Origin: Oegoconia quadripuncta
Taxonomy: Eukaryota > Arthropoda > Insecta > Lepidoptera > Autostichidae
Direction: 5' to 3'
Length of the DNA: 64,000 nucleotides
Assembly: GCA_949316235.1 (NCBI GenBank)
Contig: OX438751.1
Coordinates: 8,642,413-8,706,412 of the forward strand
Made by a program: the position numbers and the translations under genes. Below the pieces are notes generated by a model. That model saw only the letters and a program-made list of their open reading frames with translations, did not search any database and was not told the DNA's origin. Positions 52,903 to 63,839 of the stretch are shown piece after piece; position 1 is the first letter of the stretch; every line of letters starts with the position of its first letter.

Positions 52903-53659
52903 ACAACCTGTTACACGTTCATTTTCAACATAACTACGTGCAAATCAGTTGGATTTTTTTAAAGACAATCATTTGCTTTCTCATCAGTTTACGTGCACGA
53001 AGGATTTACGCGAGCCCAATTATCTGAATGGAGACAGCATAGAAATAATTGAGCTCGTGCATTGCTAGAGTGCTGAAGATGCAAGTGTTGGGAGGGATAT
53101 AATCGTGGTTGCTTTCGCGTGGGAGCTCCATTTGCGGCCGTCTTTTAGACTACGTTGCTACAATTTACTATAAAATTAACTTGTTCTTGCGTTCTCTTAC
53201 GTAGGAATTTATCTTGACTGTTAAGATCTAGAGTGTCCATCCAGATACGTTAAAGTCACTCAAGCATGTATTTGACGCTTAACAGGTTAAAATGTCACTA
53301 ATTAAGTCACAATAGGCTTATATGCCTTTAGGGGTACTTTGATCATGGTCGTGGAAATATTTCGTAAAAGAAAAATCTTATAGTAGGTATTTCTTATAGT
53401 ATATGTAAGCATTTATAGTAGGTATCTTTAAATTTATTGAAAGGAAGATTTTGTATATACTAGGAACCTTATTGAAAAACGTATATGAATTAATTACTCA
53501 CTTTGCGGAAGCGACTTATGAGGCCTGGAAGTTCATTTCTTGTATTGACATCATGTTTATCACTACTTTTCCTAAATGATGCAATATTTTTTGACACAAA
53601 TTTTTTTTTTTAATGTTCTGTGAAGGGAATCTTAGAATATTAAACTCTTTAAACTTTAA

Positions 53660-54400
53660 GTGACACAGGTCTCAATTGGTCAATCGTACGAACAGCTCGT
53701 TTCTGCAAACCAAAAATTATATTTAGATATATTCGCGGCATTTCTCCACAGACGGATACCGTAAGACATTAAGCTGTGCAAATAACTAAAATATACTAAT
53801 CTAGCAGTATTTACGTCTGATATTTGCTGAATTTTTTTAACTGCATACGCTGCATAGCTGAGCGTTTTCGCTAATTTATGGATATGAGCACCTCATAGCA
53901 TTTTGGCGTCTATAGTACAGTAGCCCAAAAATACAGTAAAATCGAATAGGTTTAAACTTTAAAGTGGCTTTTTTTTATCATTATATTTGTGGGCATCACC
54001 CTAACATTGGGTAGTACTTTCACACATTTAGTTTTTTTCTCGTTAAGTAACAAATTATTTGTCGTAAACCATTCTAATATTTCAGAAATAGCATTATTTA
54101 CATCGTCATTCATTAATTTTTGTCTATTTACTTTAAATAATACGGAGGTATCATCTTTAAACAATACTACTTATTTCATGTTTATTATTCTTTACAAGGT
54201 TTGGCAAGTCATTTATATAGACTAAAAATAAAATTGGACCGAGTATGGAGCCTTGTGGGACGCCCATGCAGACTGTGGACCCTGACGATGTGTTGCCACT
54301 GATACTAACCCTCTGAACTACGTCACTCATATAAGAATTCAGAAAGTCAATGGCACGACCTGTTACACCATAACGACGTAATTTCCTGATTAAAATGTGG
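53660..54400 (-). pseudogene. Jockey-type LINE reverse transcriptase fragment
   Basis: Minus strand in order from 54400: LRRYGVTGRAIDFLNSYM, MGVPQGSILGPILFLVYIND, then a frameshift to FKDDTSVLFKVN (the F.DD catalytic box), NNLLLNEKKTKCV, and after another break SYGIRLWRNAANIFRY and LQKRAVRTI. These are RT motifs of the Jockey clade. The first residue of the FADD box is changed, and the frame is broken at least twice. Confidence 0.85.
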
Positions 54401-54445
54401 AATAAAGTATGCGGACGAAGTCACGGGTTGAAGCCTAGTAATTTA
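54400..54445 (-). repeat. RTE-tail type repeat (family C), short
   Basis: Minus strand: attactaggcttcaacccg then tgacttcgtccgcatacttt, the family C head. Confidence 0.5.
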
Positions 54446-55036
54446 TACAAACAAATAAGCAAGCACGAGCAGATATGCTATGTAGATAGGTATATCCAAT
54501 AACTGGAAGCATGTTCAGGTTGAACATCCTCATTGTTCCTTACTTATCTCCGACCGCACTTTATCTCTGCGGTCTCAGCTCTCGAACAGAAACCGCAGCG
54601 GGCGGCGGCGCGTGCGCCGGGCTTTGAGCTTTTACACCCGCCCGGAAATAGAGCCAAATTAAACTATAATCGTACATTGAATGTATTAGCCATCGAGCTC
54701 GACAGACTTCCAAAGTATGTTGATAAGATTTACTCTCTAACGATCCGCGATTCACCTTTATTTATACCTAGAGATACTCGTATATAGATACTGTAACGTA
54801 GCTATATATAATGTAAAAAGGTCTAATTAAAAAGTAAAGTTATCATTTATTTATCATTATCTTTTAAAAGGTCTGCTTTCATCGCTGTACTGTGCGCCAC
54901 GTGAGCTCTGAATGGCAAACAAGGTGATGGCTGATAGATACTGAACAATGTCTTACGTTAATTGTCCATATAGTCTTTAGGTACACTGTAGTTTCATTCC
55001 AAAATAATCTCTACGTTAGATTAAAATTTGCGGACA

Positions 55037-55190
55037 CTTACACCAATCATCATACATACTACTACTACATCTAGTTCCAAACTAAGCAAAGTTTTTACTA
55101 TGGCTATTTATGTTTATCCGTTATCTAGTATCTAGTAAAAACTTTGCTTAGTTTGGAACTAGATGTAGTATGTATGATGATTGGTGTAAG
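55037..55190. repeat. Long hairpin-forming inverted repeat
   Basis: Left arm 55037-55100 and right arm 55133-55190 are reverse complements except for six extra bases (an additional tactac) in the left arm; the spacer is 32 bp. Arms begin cttacaccaatcatcatac and include tctagttccaaactaagc. Flanks share sequence with 42564-42680. Confidence 0.9.
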
Positions 55191-56153
55191 ATTGGATAAA
55201 TATTATATAAACTACCATTACATGAATAAATGTTCATATTCATCACATCAAAATTACAGCGTAGATGCTTTCATCCGCAGGAGATAAAAGACCTTACATA
55301 TAACTCTAGTTATTCATGATTCTAGGACGTGTGTGACATAGACGTTGTTTTAAATAAAATTATTTCCACCTCGCGCCTGACGCTTGAGATGACCACACTC
55401 TTCTCTATTTTCGTTTTGTTTTCCTGGAAACCGTACCATCTCCTTTATTATTTCTTGATATTTCATTTTCGGTCTTTAGATAATAATTATGTAAGTACTT
55501 GTTTAATAGTTACCTGGACGCACACAGCCCTATTTACCCTAAGGCGGATCTAGACATCCGAACGGCTATTTTCATACATAATAATGTAGGTAGGTTTCAT
55601 CGAATAAGTTGCGCTTCACTACTTTTAAACACAGTAGCCGTTATAATATGATATAATAACAATTTAGGTACAAAGTTATACAATGAATCTTTGTACGATT
55701 GTACATTTTATGATTTTTTTAAAATTTTCTATGACCACTGAATTCGCTTCTTGATCTCTGAATACTGATACCCTTGAAAAGTGTAACCGATTAATTCCTT
55801 ACGCCCGCCTTCATTCATTGTTGTCGCGTGAATGAGCTCCATTAAGCTATACCTACTTACATAAAATAATATGTATGTCGTGATACTGCAACTACAATAG
55901 GTCCTGTGGCAATCAAGGTAACAACCCGCGTGGGGTACGTTACTGATACCTCTATTACAATACAATGAGAGTTGTATCCGTCCAATGTCCACCACATTGT
56001 GCCTTTGCCGGTCACTTAGCAGCCCTGGAATAAGCTCTAGAATGTATGAATTTAGTTACATGCTCATTTACTGTCAGTATTTATATGGTCACTGTTGCTA
56101 ATTATATAAATCAAGTGTTTTATGCAATATAAGTTAAAACGTTATTTTATTAG

Positions 56154-56330
56154 CTATGCTGGACTGGATGGTGGGTAATCATGTTTTTGTGGCAAGTCGA
56201 GTACAATGAGCCGCGAGGTGGGCGGCGAGCGGGGGGAGGCGTAGGTGGCACTATCGCGACGCTCGGCGGAAGAGGCACCGTATCCTGCGGAAGATAAGCG
56301 CTCAGCCTCATCTGCGGCATCGCCATTGAT
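56154..56330 (-). CDS. Candidate C-terminal coding exon of an unidentified minus-strand gene
   Basis: Minus strand frame ends LIVLDLPQKHDYPPSSPA, TAG, with AATAAA only a few bases after the stop. Upstream it reads GDAADEAERLSSAGYG and SATYASPRSPPTSR. Codons favour C/G at third positions, unlike the AT-rich surroundings. Possible acceptors (TTCCGCAG, ATGCCGCAG) lie within it, so its true start is unclear. No family recognised; could be chance in a CpG island. Confidence 0.25.
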   Translation of the reverse strand: MNGDAADEAERLSSAGYGASSAERRDSATYASPRSPPTSRLIVLDLPQKHDYPPSSPA

Positions 56331-56399
56331 AACTCGTAGTGGTATTAGCACGCAATTATTCCATCTAAGTACATTATGTATGTGAGTACACGGTACTAA

Positions 56400-58860
56400 G
56401 GTACGTACGTCACATCATTATGAAAATCGATTTCAAAACTTCTCCGGTGAATGCATACTGAACTGACATTTTAAAAACTGGGTGTAATGCTAATGACATT
56501 TTTTACATTGACTATGTGATTGCGTGTGCGCATACCGAGCTGCACATTGTAAATAATGTATGCGGCATAGTTCGTGCTCCATTTACGTTATCATGATGGT
56601 AAAATAAAATTATGCTCGTTATTTACGACATGTGCGAGATTGCCAATAGATATATGTATACCTATCCGTATAACTAACCAGGATGCTGTGATGCAGTTTT
56701 ATTACATTCTATAATGTATAACTCTTCATAATAATTCTCAAACTAGTTCACTGTTGTACATCTGTACCTACTGCCTCCCCCAAGACACGCGACAGAACGC
56801 TATGGAAATATTTCAGAAAAAGAAATGACTACGTGACTCCTGATGAAGTCGTGAACGTATATCAATGAATACCTTTGAATTTGGTGTCATTGCAGTGAAA
56901 ATTTAGCACAATCAGAGCATACAATACATATTGATCATCTACATATAGTTTCGTGTATTAGTCAGTAAGTTTACCTATGTAATAGCTGTTTTGCATGCGC
57001 TTTCGTCAATAGTTTATTGTTATTGCTCAGAGATTTTTACACCAGACGAAAAACGACGGGTGTTATGTGTGTGTCCAGTCTTTGTACGGATATTTGAGGT
57101 CAGATTTTGGTTTGTTTTTTTTTTATTTAAGACTAAACAAGGGGACAGGTTATTAGCCTTATTATGTTTGATAAATCGTTTCGAAGATAATTTAGCTTTT
57201 AACACAGTGGTTTGATATATTTGAGTGATTAAAGGCTTTGTAAATTTTTAAATTAAGTTATCACGATATTAATTATGGAAAACTTGAAAATTCCTATTAT
57301 TTATGAATACGCGTACCATCACGGTAGGTACCTACTAACGCGGGGCAGACGCAACATCAATTATGTGTATCAACTCGACATCTTGCGCGCAGCGCAGTGC
57401 TACAGAATGCACTGCACGTTTTTGGTTCTGTTTCGATTTGAATCCGTAGAAAACCGGAGACCAATCTCAAACTACTGTTGAGCAATCAGCAGCTTTCTTA
57501 TGTGACAAAACAATATTATGGCATGTCCATATCCATAACCTCGGCAAGTAAAGAAGCTTGAGCAGTGAGTAGTAAATGAACGCCAACGGCAAGCTCCCTC
57601 GACGTTTACGTTGTCAGCTGAGCCGACACAATAACGAATTTTAGTCGAATCGTTATTTGCGATTAAAAATAGGTCTTGTGACAATGTTGAATGAAGGGGA
57701 TCCATGCAATCAATGCCTAAAACTAAAGATCGCCCAAAAGAACCTTATGGTAACTTACTACAGCTTCATAAGATCTGGCGCAATTTTAACTACATAATTA
57801 TGTTGTCACGAATTACAGTCAATTACGGAGAAGTTCGCAGTTAAACAATCCAACCAAGCTGGTCAATCGCTCATCGCCATTGCACTGTCTCAAACTCTAG
57901 TACTTTCCGTATTCAAAAACCTACCGTAAAAATATTCAGAATTGTCCCATCCTATTATATGCATAACTCCTACTTTCGTACTCTAGAACGTCTTCTAGAT
58001 ACTACTTCGTTAAGTAGTTCGACCTATCATAGTATTCTCTAAAAAACAAAAAGACTAGATCAATTTTTATCATCATTTCCATTTATGTAAATGAATGTAC
58101 CATTGAATTCTTAGGAGCATATGCATCAGTTAAAACTATTTATATTTTTCCGTTTGATAGGTGTTGTGTTGTTTGAATGTTCGATATAATCTAAATCGTT
58201 TGAACTGGGACTGTATGTTATGCACTTTTGATGATATTGTAACTACATTGTCCTACTTAGGTACCTAAATTTATATTCAATTTGTATATACATAACCGCA
58301 ATTACGCTATGTGATTATTTAAAATTAATGAGATGAGGAATCATGGTTAGGTAGCAACACGAGTGGGTAGGTATATTACGTACGCAATCGACTATTCACA
58401 TATATACGAGTGTTTCTATCACAGGCAAATACAGTCTTTCTTTTTAAATCCGTCCGTCCGTTTTACTATATATAATTTATGTTTATTTTCTTATGTATTA
58501 ATTTCATGCAATTTTAAAACAGCGTTTGTATTGTTTTTGTTTAATAGTTACAATTAATAGTTTTTCTAAAACCGAAGGTGTAGTCAGTAAAATTCACAAT
58601 ACCTTTATTAATTTATTCTATAATAAATTATTACCGAAATAGTTTTCTTATGTTTTATATTACTTTATATTTCTTCTACCATTGTCTGCTGTAACTTTAG
58701 CGCTAATGGCAAGCTGTCAATTACGTTTGAAAGCGTCTCGTCGTCGGCAAGGGTGCCGTTAACGTATTGCAAACTTCATTTTACCTCGGTACAAGAAAAA
58801 CGGCTCATACAATTTATCAAAAACATTATCGAAACTCCTATAATAGTCGACATTACTGGT
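56400..58860. other. Noncoding stretch
   Basis: AT-rich. TAGGTACCTA-type palindromes near 57322 and 58258; no gene or element recognised. Confidence 0.4.
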
Positions 58861-58869
58861 GATTTGAGC

Positions 58870-58930
58870 ACTGGCAGTTTCTCTTTGCATTCAGCAAGAA
58901 GACTGCTGAATGCAAAGCGAAACTGCCAGT
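58870..58930. ncRNA. 61-nt near-perfect hairpin (possible small-RNA precursor or micro-MITE)
   Basis: Arms of 27 nt (ACTGGCAGTTTC…GCATTCAGCA and its complement) differ at one position, with a 7-nt loop (agaagac). Size is compatible with a short pre-miRNA, but the pairing is tighter than usual and the seed matches no miRNA I know. Confidence 0.25.
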
Positions 58931-59184
58931 AAACGGGCATAAATACTCGTAGATAGACCGTACACTTCATTTAATCCTCTTGGTAAAACAATAGCAAACA
59001 AAATGTCACGATCGTATGTAAACACGCACATGAGTAAAGAAAAAGACACGGTTTTTCGCAATGTATATTTGAATTGAATAGTTTATTGAATCGTAATTAG
59101 GTATATAAAAATATTAGTAAATTAATAGCCTCATAAATTTGAATGAAAAATTAATTGACCTCTTCAATCATCTAATTAATATTA

Positions 59185-59295
59185 TAAATGCAAAAGTTTG
59201 GATGTTTGTTTGTTGCTCAATCACGGCAAAACGGATGAACTGATTTAGATGGAATTTGGTATATAGGTATACCCTGGATAATATTTTTTATCCCG
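59185..59295 (-). repeat. RTE-type LINE 3' end fragment (family C, reverse)
   Basis: aatattataaatgcaaaagt, tcacggcaaaacggatgaac and gatggaatttggtatatagg are the reverse complement of the usual LINE tail. Confidence 0.5.
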
Positions 59296-60106
59296 ATAAA
59301 GTGAGTAAAAAAGCCAAGTAAGTAAGTGGAAAGCTATTCAGATAGGTACATATTTAAATAAATGTTAAACAGGCTAACGTTTCTCAAGAGTTTTTTAGTC
59401 CGCGGGTTAAACTTCTTATCTCGCCCTAGTGACTTGCGTGCAATTAGATGGCACTTGGTCCATTCATCCTATTCCGTCACCACTATCACTGACGTTATTT
59501 GTATTTATTTATTTGAATACAAAGTACATTACGTACGTTCCTACCTACTTATTATTGATATGGGTATTTGTTATTTTTTTCTGTACTGGGTATTTATAGT
59601 TTTTGGTAGGTAACTAGCTCTACAAATTACATATTCCTACGAATGTATGTGTATAGGTACTCGTACATAGGTACATTGTTATAGGAGTAGGTATACGTGA
59701 CCCATGTAGATACATACGATATACAGGTAAATAGTATATGTATTTTAGTCTGTGTGGCTGACTGGATCTACATGTCATTTCATTATCGATTTTATTTTCG
59801 TACCTACTTGTGTACATTATCGTTCAAAAGTTTGGAAGCAGTGGGTAGCTTGTAATTGTTTCATACTTAGACCGCAATAATAGGTATGTGTATAAAACTT
59901 GTTATCAGATTTTGAAATATCAGCATCAATTTAAATATTAAAACTTATCAAAGATGTAAATTTAGAGCAACAGTTTATCACCAAAGGAAGTCCATTTTAC
60001 ACTCGCTTTGTCGTCAATATCCTTATTGCTACTAAATTTATGAACATTGTATTTAATTTATGTTACTCTAGTCCTTCTATTTTCTATTTAATCTATACAA
60101 TTCTTA

Positions 60107-60256
60107 GGGCCGTGCCGTATTAATAAACCGTTCTTAAGATTGAGATGACCTTAAGTTAACGCTTGAGCATCGGTTGCATATTAAAACAGTACCAAAAAAT
60201 ATATTATTGAGACTAAGACGCGATCCAATCTCAGGATCGACTTATTAATACGGGCC
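60107..60256. mobile_element. Palindromic MITE, copy 2
   Basis: gccgtattaataaaccgttc, then ttaagattgaga at the left, is mirrored by caatctcaggatcgactta and ttaatacgggcc at the right; TA at 60105-60106 and 60257-60258. The interior (gcatattaaaaca, gagactaagacgcgat) matches copy 1 at 44537-44678. Confidence 0.8.
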
Positions 60257-60564
60257 TAAGAGGGGTAGGTAGGTACTCCGAAAGCGTTTTTCTTTCATGT
60301 AGGTATCAAACATTAGTTACTTACCCCACAGAGGTTATTGTTCTGATATGAGTACCTACTGTGGGTCAATAAGTATTGCCTAGTGATAGATAAGGTGGGA
60401 ATATAGACAGAGTCAAAAAAAATTTTACATCTAAATTACCAACTTGACATTTAGTAAATCTAATACCTCGACTCATGGTCACGTTATACTAGTTTGTGAC
60501 TCACTCACCGCATCTTTCGTATCTCATACATCGGTAGAGTTTTGGAGATAGTTTAAATACATAA

Positions 60565-60775
60565 TTACTAGCCTTCCGCCCGTGGCTCCGTCCTTGTTGG
60601 TGAAGTTTATCGTCCAGCGGGAATTTGAAATTTCGGAATAAAAAGTATCTTATTATGTTAATCCAAGATATATTCCATCTCTATACCACGGTCAAATCCG
60701 TTGAGATATTATAGCATGATTTAGGAATAAATCCCCTATGTTTCGCATATATAATATTAGTAGTATTATGTAAGT
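60565..60775 (+). mobile_element. RTE-type LINE 3' end (family C)
   Basis: actagccttccgcccgtggc and tccgtccttgttgg at the head; tctataccacggtcaaatcc in the middle; cgcatatataatattagtag at the tail. Confidence 0.55.
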
Positions 60776-61599
60776 AGTAAGTAGGTATATACAGTGATAT
60801 TGAAAATATGGTCATCCTTTCAGATAAAAGTTTTGACCAACAAATTGAATAACTTTTACTATGGGATCAACTTCAAAACGCATAAAGCTTTCAGCTTTTC
60901 AATAAATAAAATTCACGTCCCATAAAGGCTGCTCGTGTTTTTTCATATTAGTATTTAAAAAAAGTGAATAGTTGCTTAGCTCGATTGTAACTTTGATAAT
61001 GTCTGTTCAGTACCTATACCACATTTCCAAAAACATTATTTACCTATTTGGCAATGTTCGATTATAATAATATGTTAGTTACCTAAATTATACATGTTAG
61101 TTACTTAAGTTATACATGTGTTACTTGTGTATTATACATATGCTTGCAGAGTGCCATATAGAGCCCTATGTCAATTTAAGTATACATACTTAACCCAATC
61201 CCAATATTTAAGCTGTTTTCAAGTCTGGTAGGTACATCACTTTGTGGGGTTATACGTGGCATAGTTTTCATAGTTTTTGTTCTAAAATACATAATGGGCG
61301 TGATGTATGATAGTTGTTTTTTTTTTAATGTGAATCAAGACAAGTGATGGCGCTTCATTGCCCGTTACAATGAATCCAGAGTCGTGTTGGCCCCGATCCA
61401 GGAATAGGCCATCTACAGTTCAAGTGTACGCTGTTTCCGGCCTCTATAGTACGCCAGCGTCGGACGTTGGCGCCACTACCGTTGTAATAATTAGTATATA
61501 AGGTAACTTTAGTACCTAGTAGGTACTTATACATACCAGAAATTATTGTAATTGGAGTTTAGTTTAGTTTTTCTGTCGACCATATATACATTCAGTGTA

Positions 61600-62877
61600 C
61601 TAAGTATCGGGAATTTGTCAATAAAACAAAAAATACAAATTATTCATCTAAATTTATTTTATCGCCTTCAAAGTAGGCTCGCTTGCAATACAACATCTCC
61701 ACCGCTTCACCCAGTCTTCCATACATTTTTCATAGGCTATTTGCGGTATGGCCTTTAGCTCATTCAGCGAATTTTCTTTTATGGCTTCTATCGACTCAAA
61801 ACGTTTTCCTCGAAGTGGTAATTTTAACTTGGGAAATAAAAAAAAGTCAGACGGAGCCATATCAGGTGAATACGGTGCTTGGTCGAGAACTTTTGTTGAA
61901 TTTTTCGCTAAAAACTCTTTCACTATAATGGCTGTGTGTGATGGTGCATTATCATGGTGCAGCATCCATGAGTTGTGTTGCCACAAATCTGGACGTTTTC
62001 GGCGGATACTCTCACGCAAACGCTTCATGACGCCTAAATAATATTTTTTATTCACTGTTTCTCCCTCTGGAAGGAATTCGGAGTGAACCACACCACGGTA
62101 GTCAAAAAAAACTGTCAGCATCACCTTGATTTTGGAGCGACTTTGCCGCGGTTTTTTGGGTTTCGGCTCGTTTTCGAGACGCCATTCTGAAGACTGTTGG
62201 CTTGTTTGCATGTCGTACTCATAAACCCATGTCTCGTCGCCAGTTATTATACGTTTCATAAAGGTCGGATCCGTAGAAGCTCGGGAAACCATGTCTTCAG
62301 CGACATGCTTTCGCTGCGCTTTTTGAACAAAATTGAGCTCTTTTGGAACTAGTCGAGCGGCGACGCGTTTCATGCCTAAAATGTCAATGAGAATGTTGTG
62401 GACGGACTTAAAAGATATGTTCACCTCACTAGCCAACTCTCTCAGACTCATACGTCGATTTTCGAGCACTAGCTTCTTGATTCTGTCGATGTTTTCTTTG
62501 GTCGTAGCGGTTGAAGGTCTACCAGAACGAGGCAAGTCTACTACTACTTCTCGGCCTTCTTTAAAAGCCTTATACCATTCATAAGCCCTTGTTTTCGATA
62601 TACACGATTCGCCGTAGGTATTTCGCAACATTTTTAGTGATTCACCACATGAAATATCATTTGAAATACAAAATTTAAGGCACACTCTTTGTTCAACAAT
62701 ATTTTCCATTGTAAAAATCGCCGAGGACTCAAAACTATGACCAACAAAAAGTGTAGTTTAAAACAAATTAAATGACAGATCCCGCTCAAATCAGTACAGT
62801 GCTACCAACATGCAGTAAAAAAATTAGAACGACCTCTTTTACGCGGGTCTTTTTATTGACATATTCCCGATACTTTT
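61600..62877 (-). mobile_element. Complete mariner transposon
   Basis: 1278 bp, the usual mariner length. Left end (61600) ctaagtatcgggaatttgtc then aataaaa; right end (62877, complement) aaaagtatcgggaatatgtc then aataaaa: inverted repeats of about 26 bp with three differences. TA at 61598-61599 and 62878-62879 is the expected target duplication. The transposase frame is uninterrupted, so this looks recently inserted and possibly active. Confidence 0.92.
61654..62709 (-). CDS. Mariner transposase, intact, 351 residues
   Basis: Cut-and-paste DNA transposase, acting in the nucleus on the mariner ends. The N-terminal half has the paired-like helix-turn-helix DNA-binding region (about residues 5-110, including GRPSTATTKENI). 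RLVPKEL (119-125) replaces the usual WVPHEL dimerisation motif. The catalytic triad is D158 (ITGDETWVYEYD), D253 (HHDNAPSHTA) and D288 (YSPDMAPSDFFLF), with 34 residues between the last two: DD34D. Start ATG at 62709-62707, 168 bp inside the right end; stop near the left end. No frameshift or stop. The subfamily was not assigned. Confidence 0.95.
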   Translation of the reverse strand: MENIVEQRVCLKFCISNDISCGESLKMLRNTYGESCISKTRAYEWYKAFKEGREVVVDLPRSGRPSTATTKENIDRIKKLVLENRRMSLRELASEVNISFKSVHNILIDILGMKRVAARLVPKELNFVQKAQRKHVAEDMVSRASTDPTFMKRIITGDETWVYEYDMQTSQQSSEWRLENEPKPKKPRQSRSKIKVMLTVFFDYRGVVHSEFLPEGETVNKKYYLGVMKRLRESIRRKRPDLWQHNSWMLHHDNAPSHTAIIVKEFLAKNSTKVLDQAPYSPDMAPSDFFLFPKLKLPLRGKRFESIEAIKENSLNELKAIPQIAYEKCMEDWVKRWRCCIASEPTLKAIK

Positions 62878-62879
62878 TA

Positions 62880-63420
62880 CACAGAGTAGTATAAAGTTTT
62901 GTTTCTATATCACACACGGCCATTTTACCTGATTTACGTCTTTAAATGAAAAAAAAAAAACCGACCAAGTGCGTTGTCTACAACATGCAGTCCACCAAAT
63001 ACGTTGGTGTTCCTCACTGTGACAAATAACTAACAAATTATTATAACTTATCTATCAGGTACCATTCGCGATGAATCTCTCCCATAATTACAGCCATCTT
63101 GTTGGCAACTATAGCAAAGCCTTTAGCGGCTCTCGCAGTGCTACCTAGCTACCACTGAGCATATTAAATACCACTTACATTGTACCTACCTACACTACTG
63201 TACTACGGCTATCAGATAACTAGTTCCTCTATGGTATTTGTTCTCATTCATTATAATGTTTGAAATCAACTTTGACATTATATATTCGGATGATTTCACT
63301 GTCTACCGAACAATCTAGTCATTCGCGAAACGGCTCGATACCGGGCCGATCTGTCGACCTGGAAATGCATTTGAAATTCCAAACTTTAAATTCAGATATA
63401 GAACATTGTGAATACGACCT
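62880..63420. other. Noncoding stretch
   Basis: An A-rich tract at 62947 followed by ccgaccaagtgcg resembles a common lepidopteran repeat start. Otherwise nothing recognised. Confidence 0.4.
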
Positions 63421-63425
63421 CGAGT

Positions 63426-63520
63426 ACCGAATTTTGTAATTCGAATGTGTTACTACAGACATTTGAATTTCCACCGAATTTTGTAATTCGAATGTGTTAC
63501 TACGGACGGACATTTGAATT
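63426..63520 (+). repeat. 47-bp tandem duplication
   Basis: accgaattttgtaattcgaa begins at 63426 and again at 63473; both units continue into tgtgttactac and catttgaatttcc. The second unit has a small insertion (gga). Confidence 0.85.
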
Positions 63521-63839
63521 TCCCGTCTCAAAAATGGGGCGTCTTTCTTTCGTTGTTTAAACACACCACCGCCCCGGCACAAATTGAAAATTGATCTAAA
63601 TTTGTGAGGTTTGCTTTATTTATTTAATTGTAAAGCAGTTTTTTTTAATATGCTATAAGACTTGTAGATCTTTCTCAGATGCGAGAAAAATATGCGAGTG
63701 TAGAAACTCAATAATCGATCCCCAATAAATAATTTGCAGCTAAGATGCAAACTCCTTAGATCCTCTGAGTACTAACTTAGATCATGCAAACTCGTATAAA
63801 TTTGGCTGGTATATAAAAGTACGAATTAGCTAGTACGAT

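Noticed and set aside
61683..62584. + strand frames opposite the mariner transposase
   Set aside because: Shadows of the intact minus-strand transposase.
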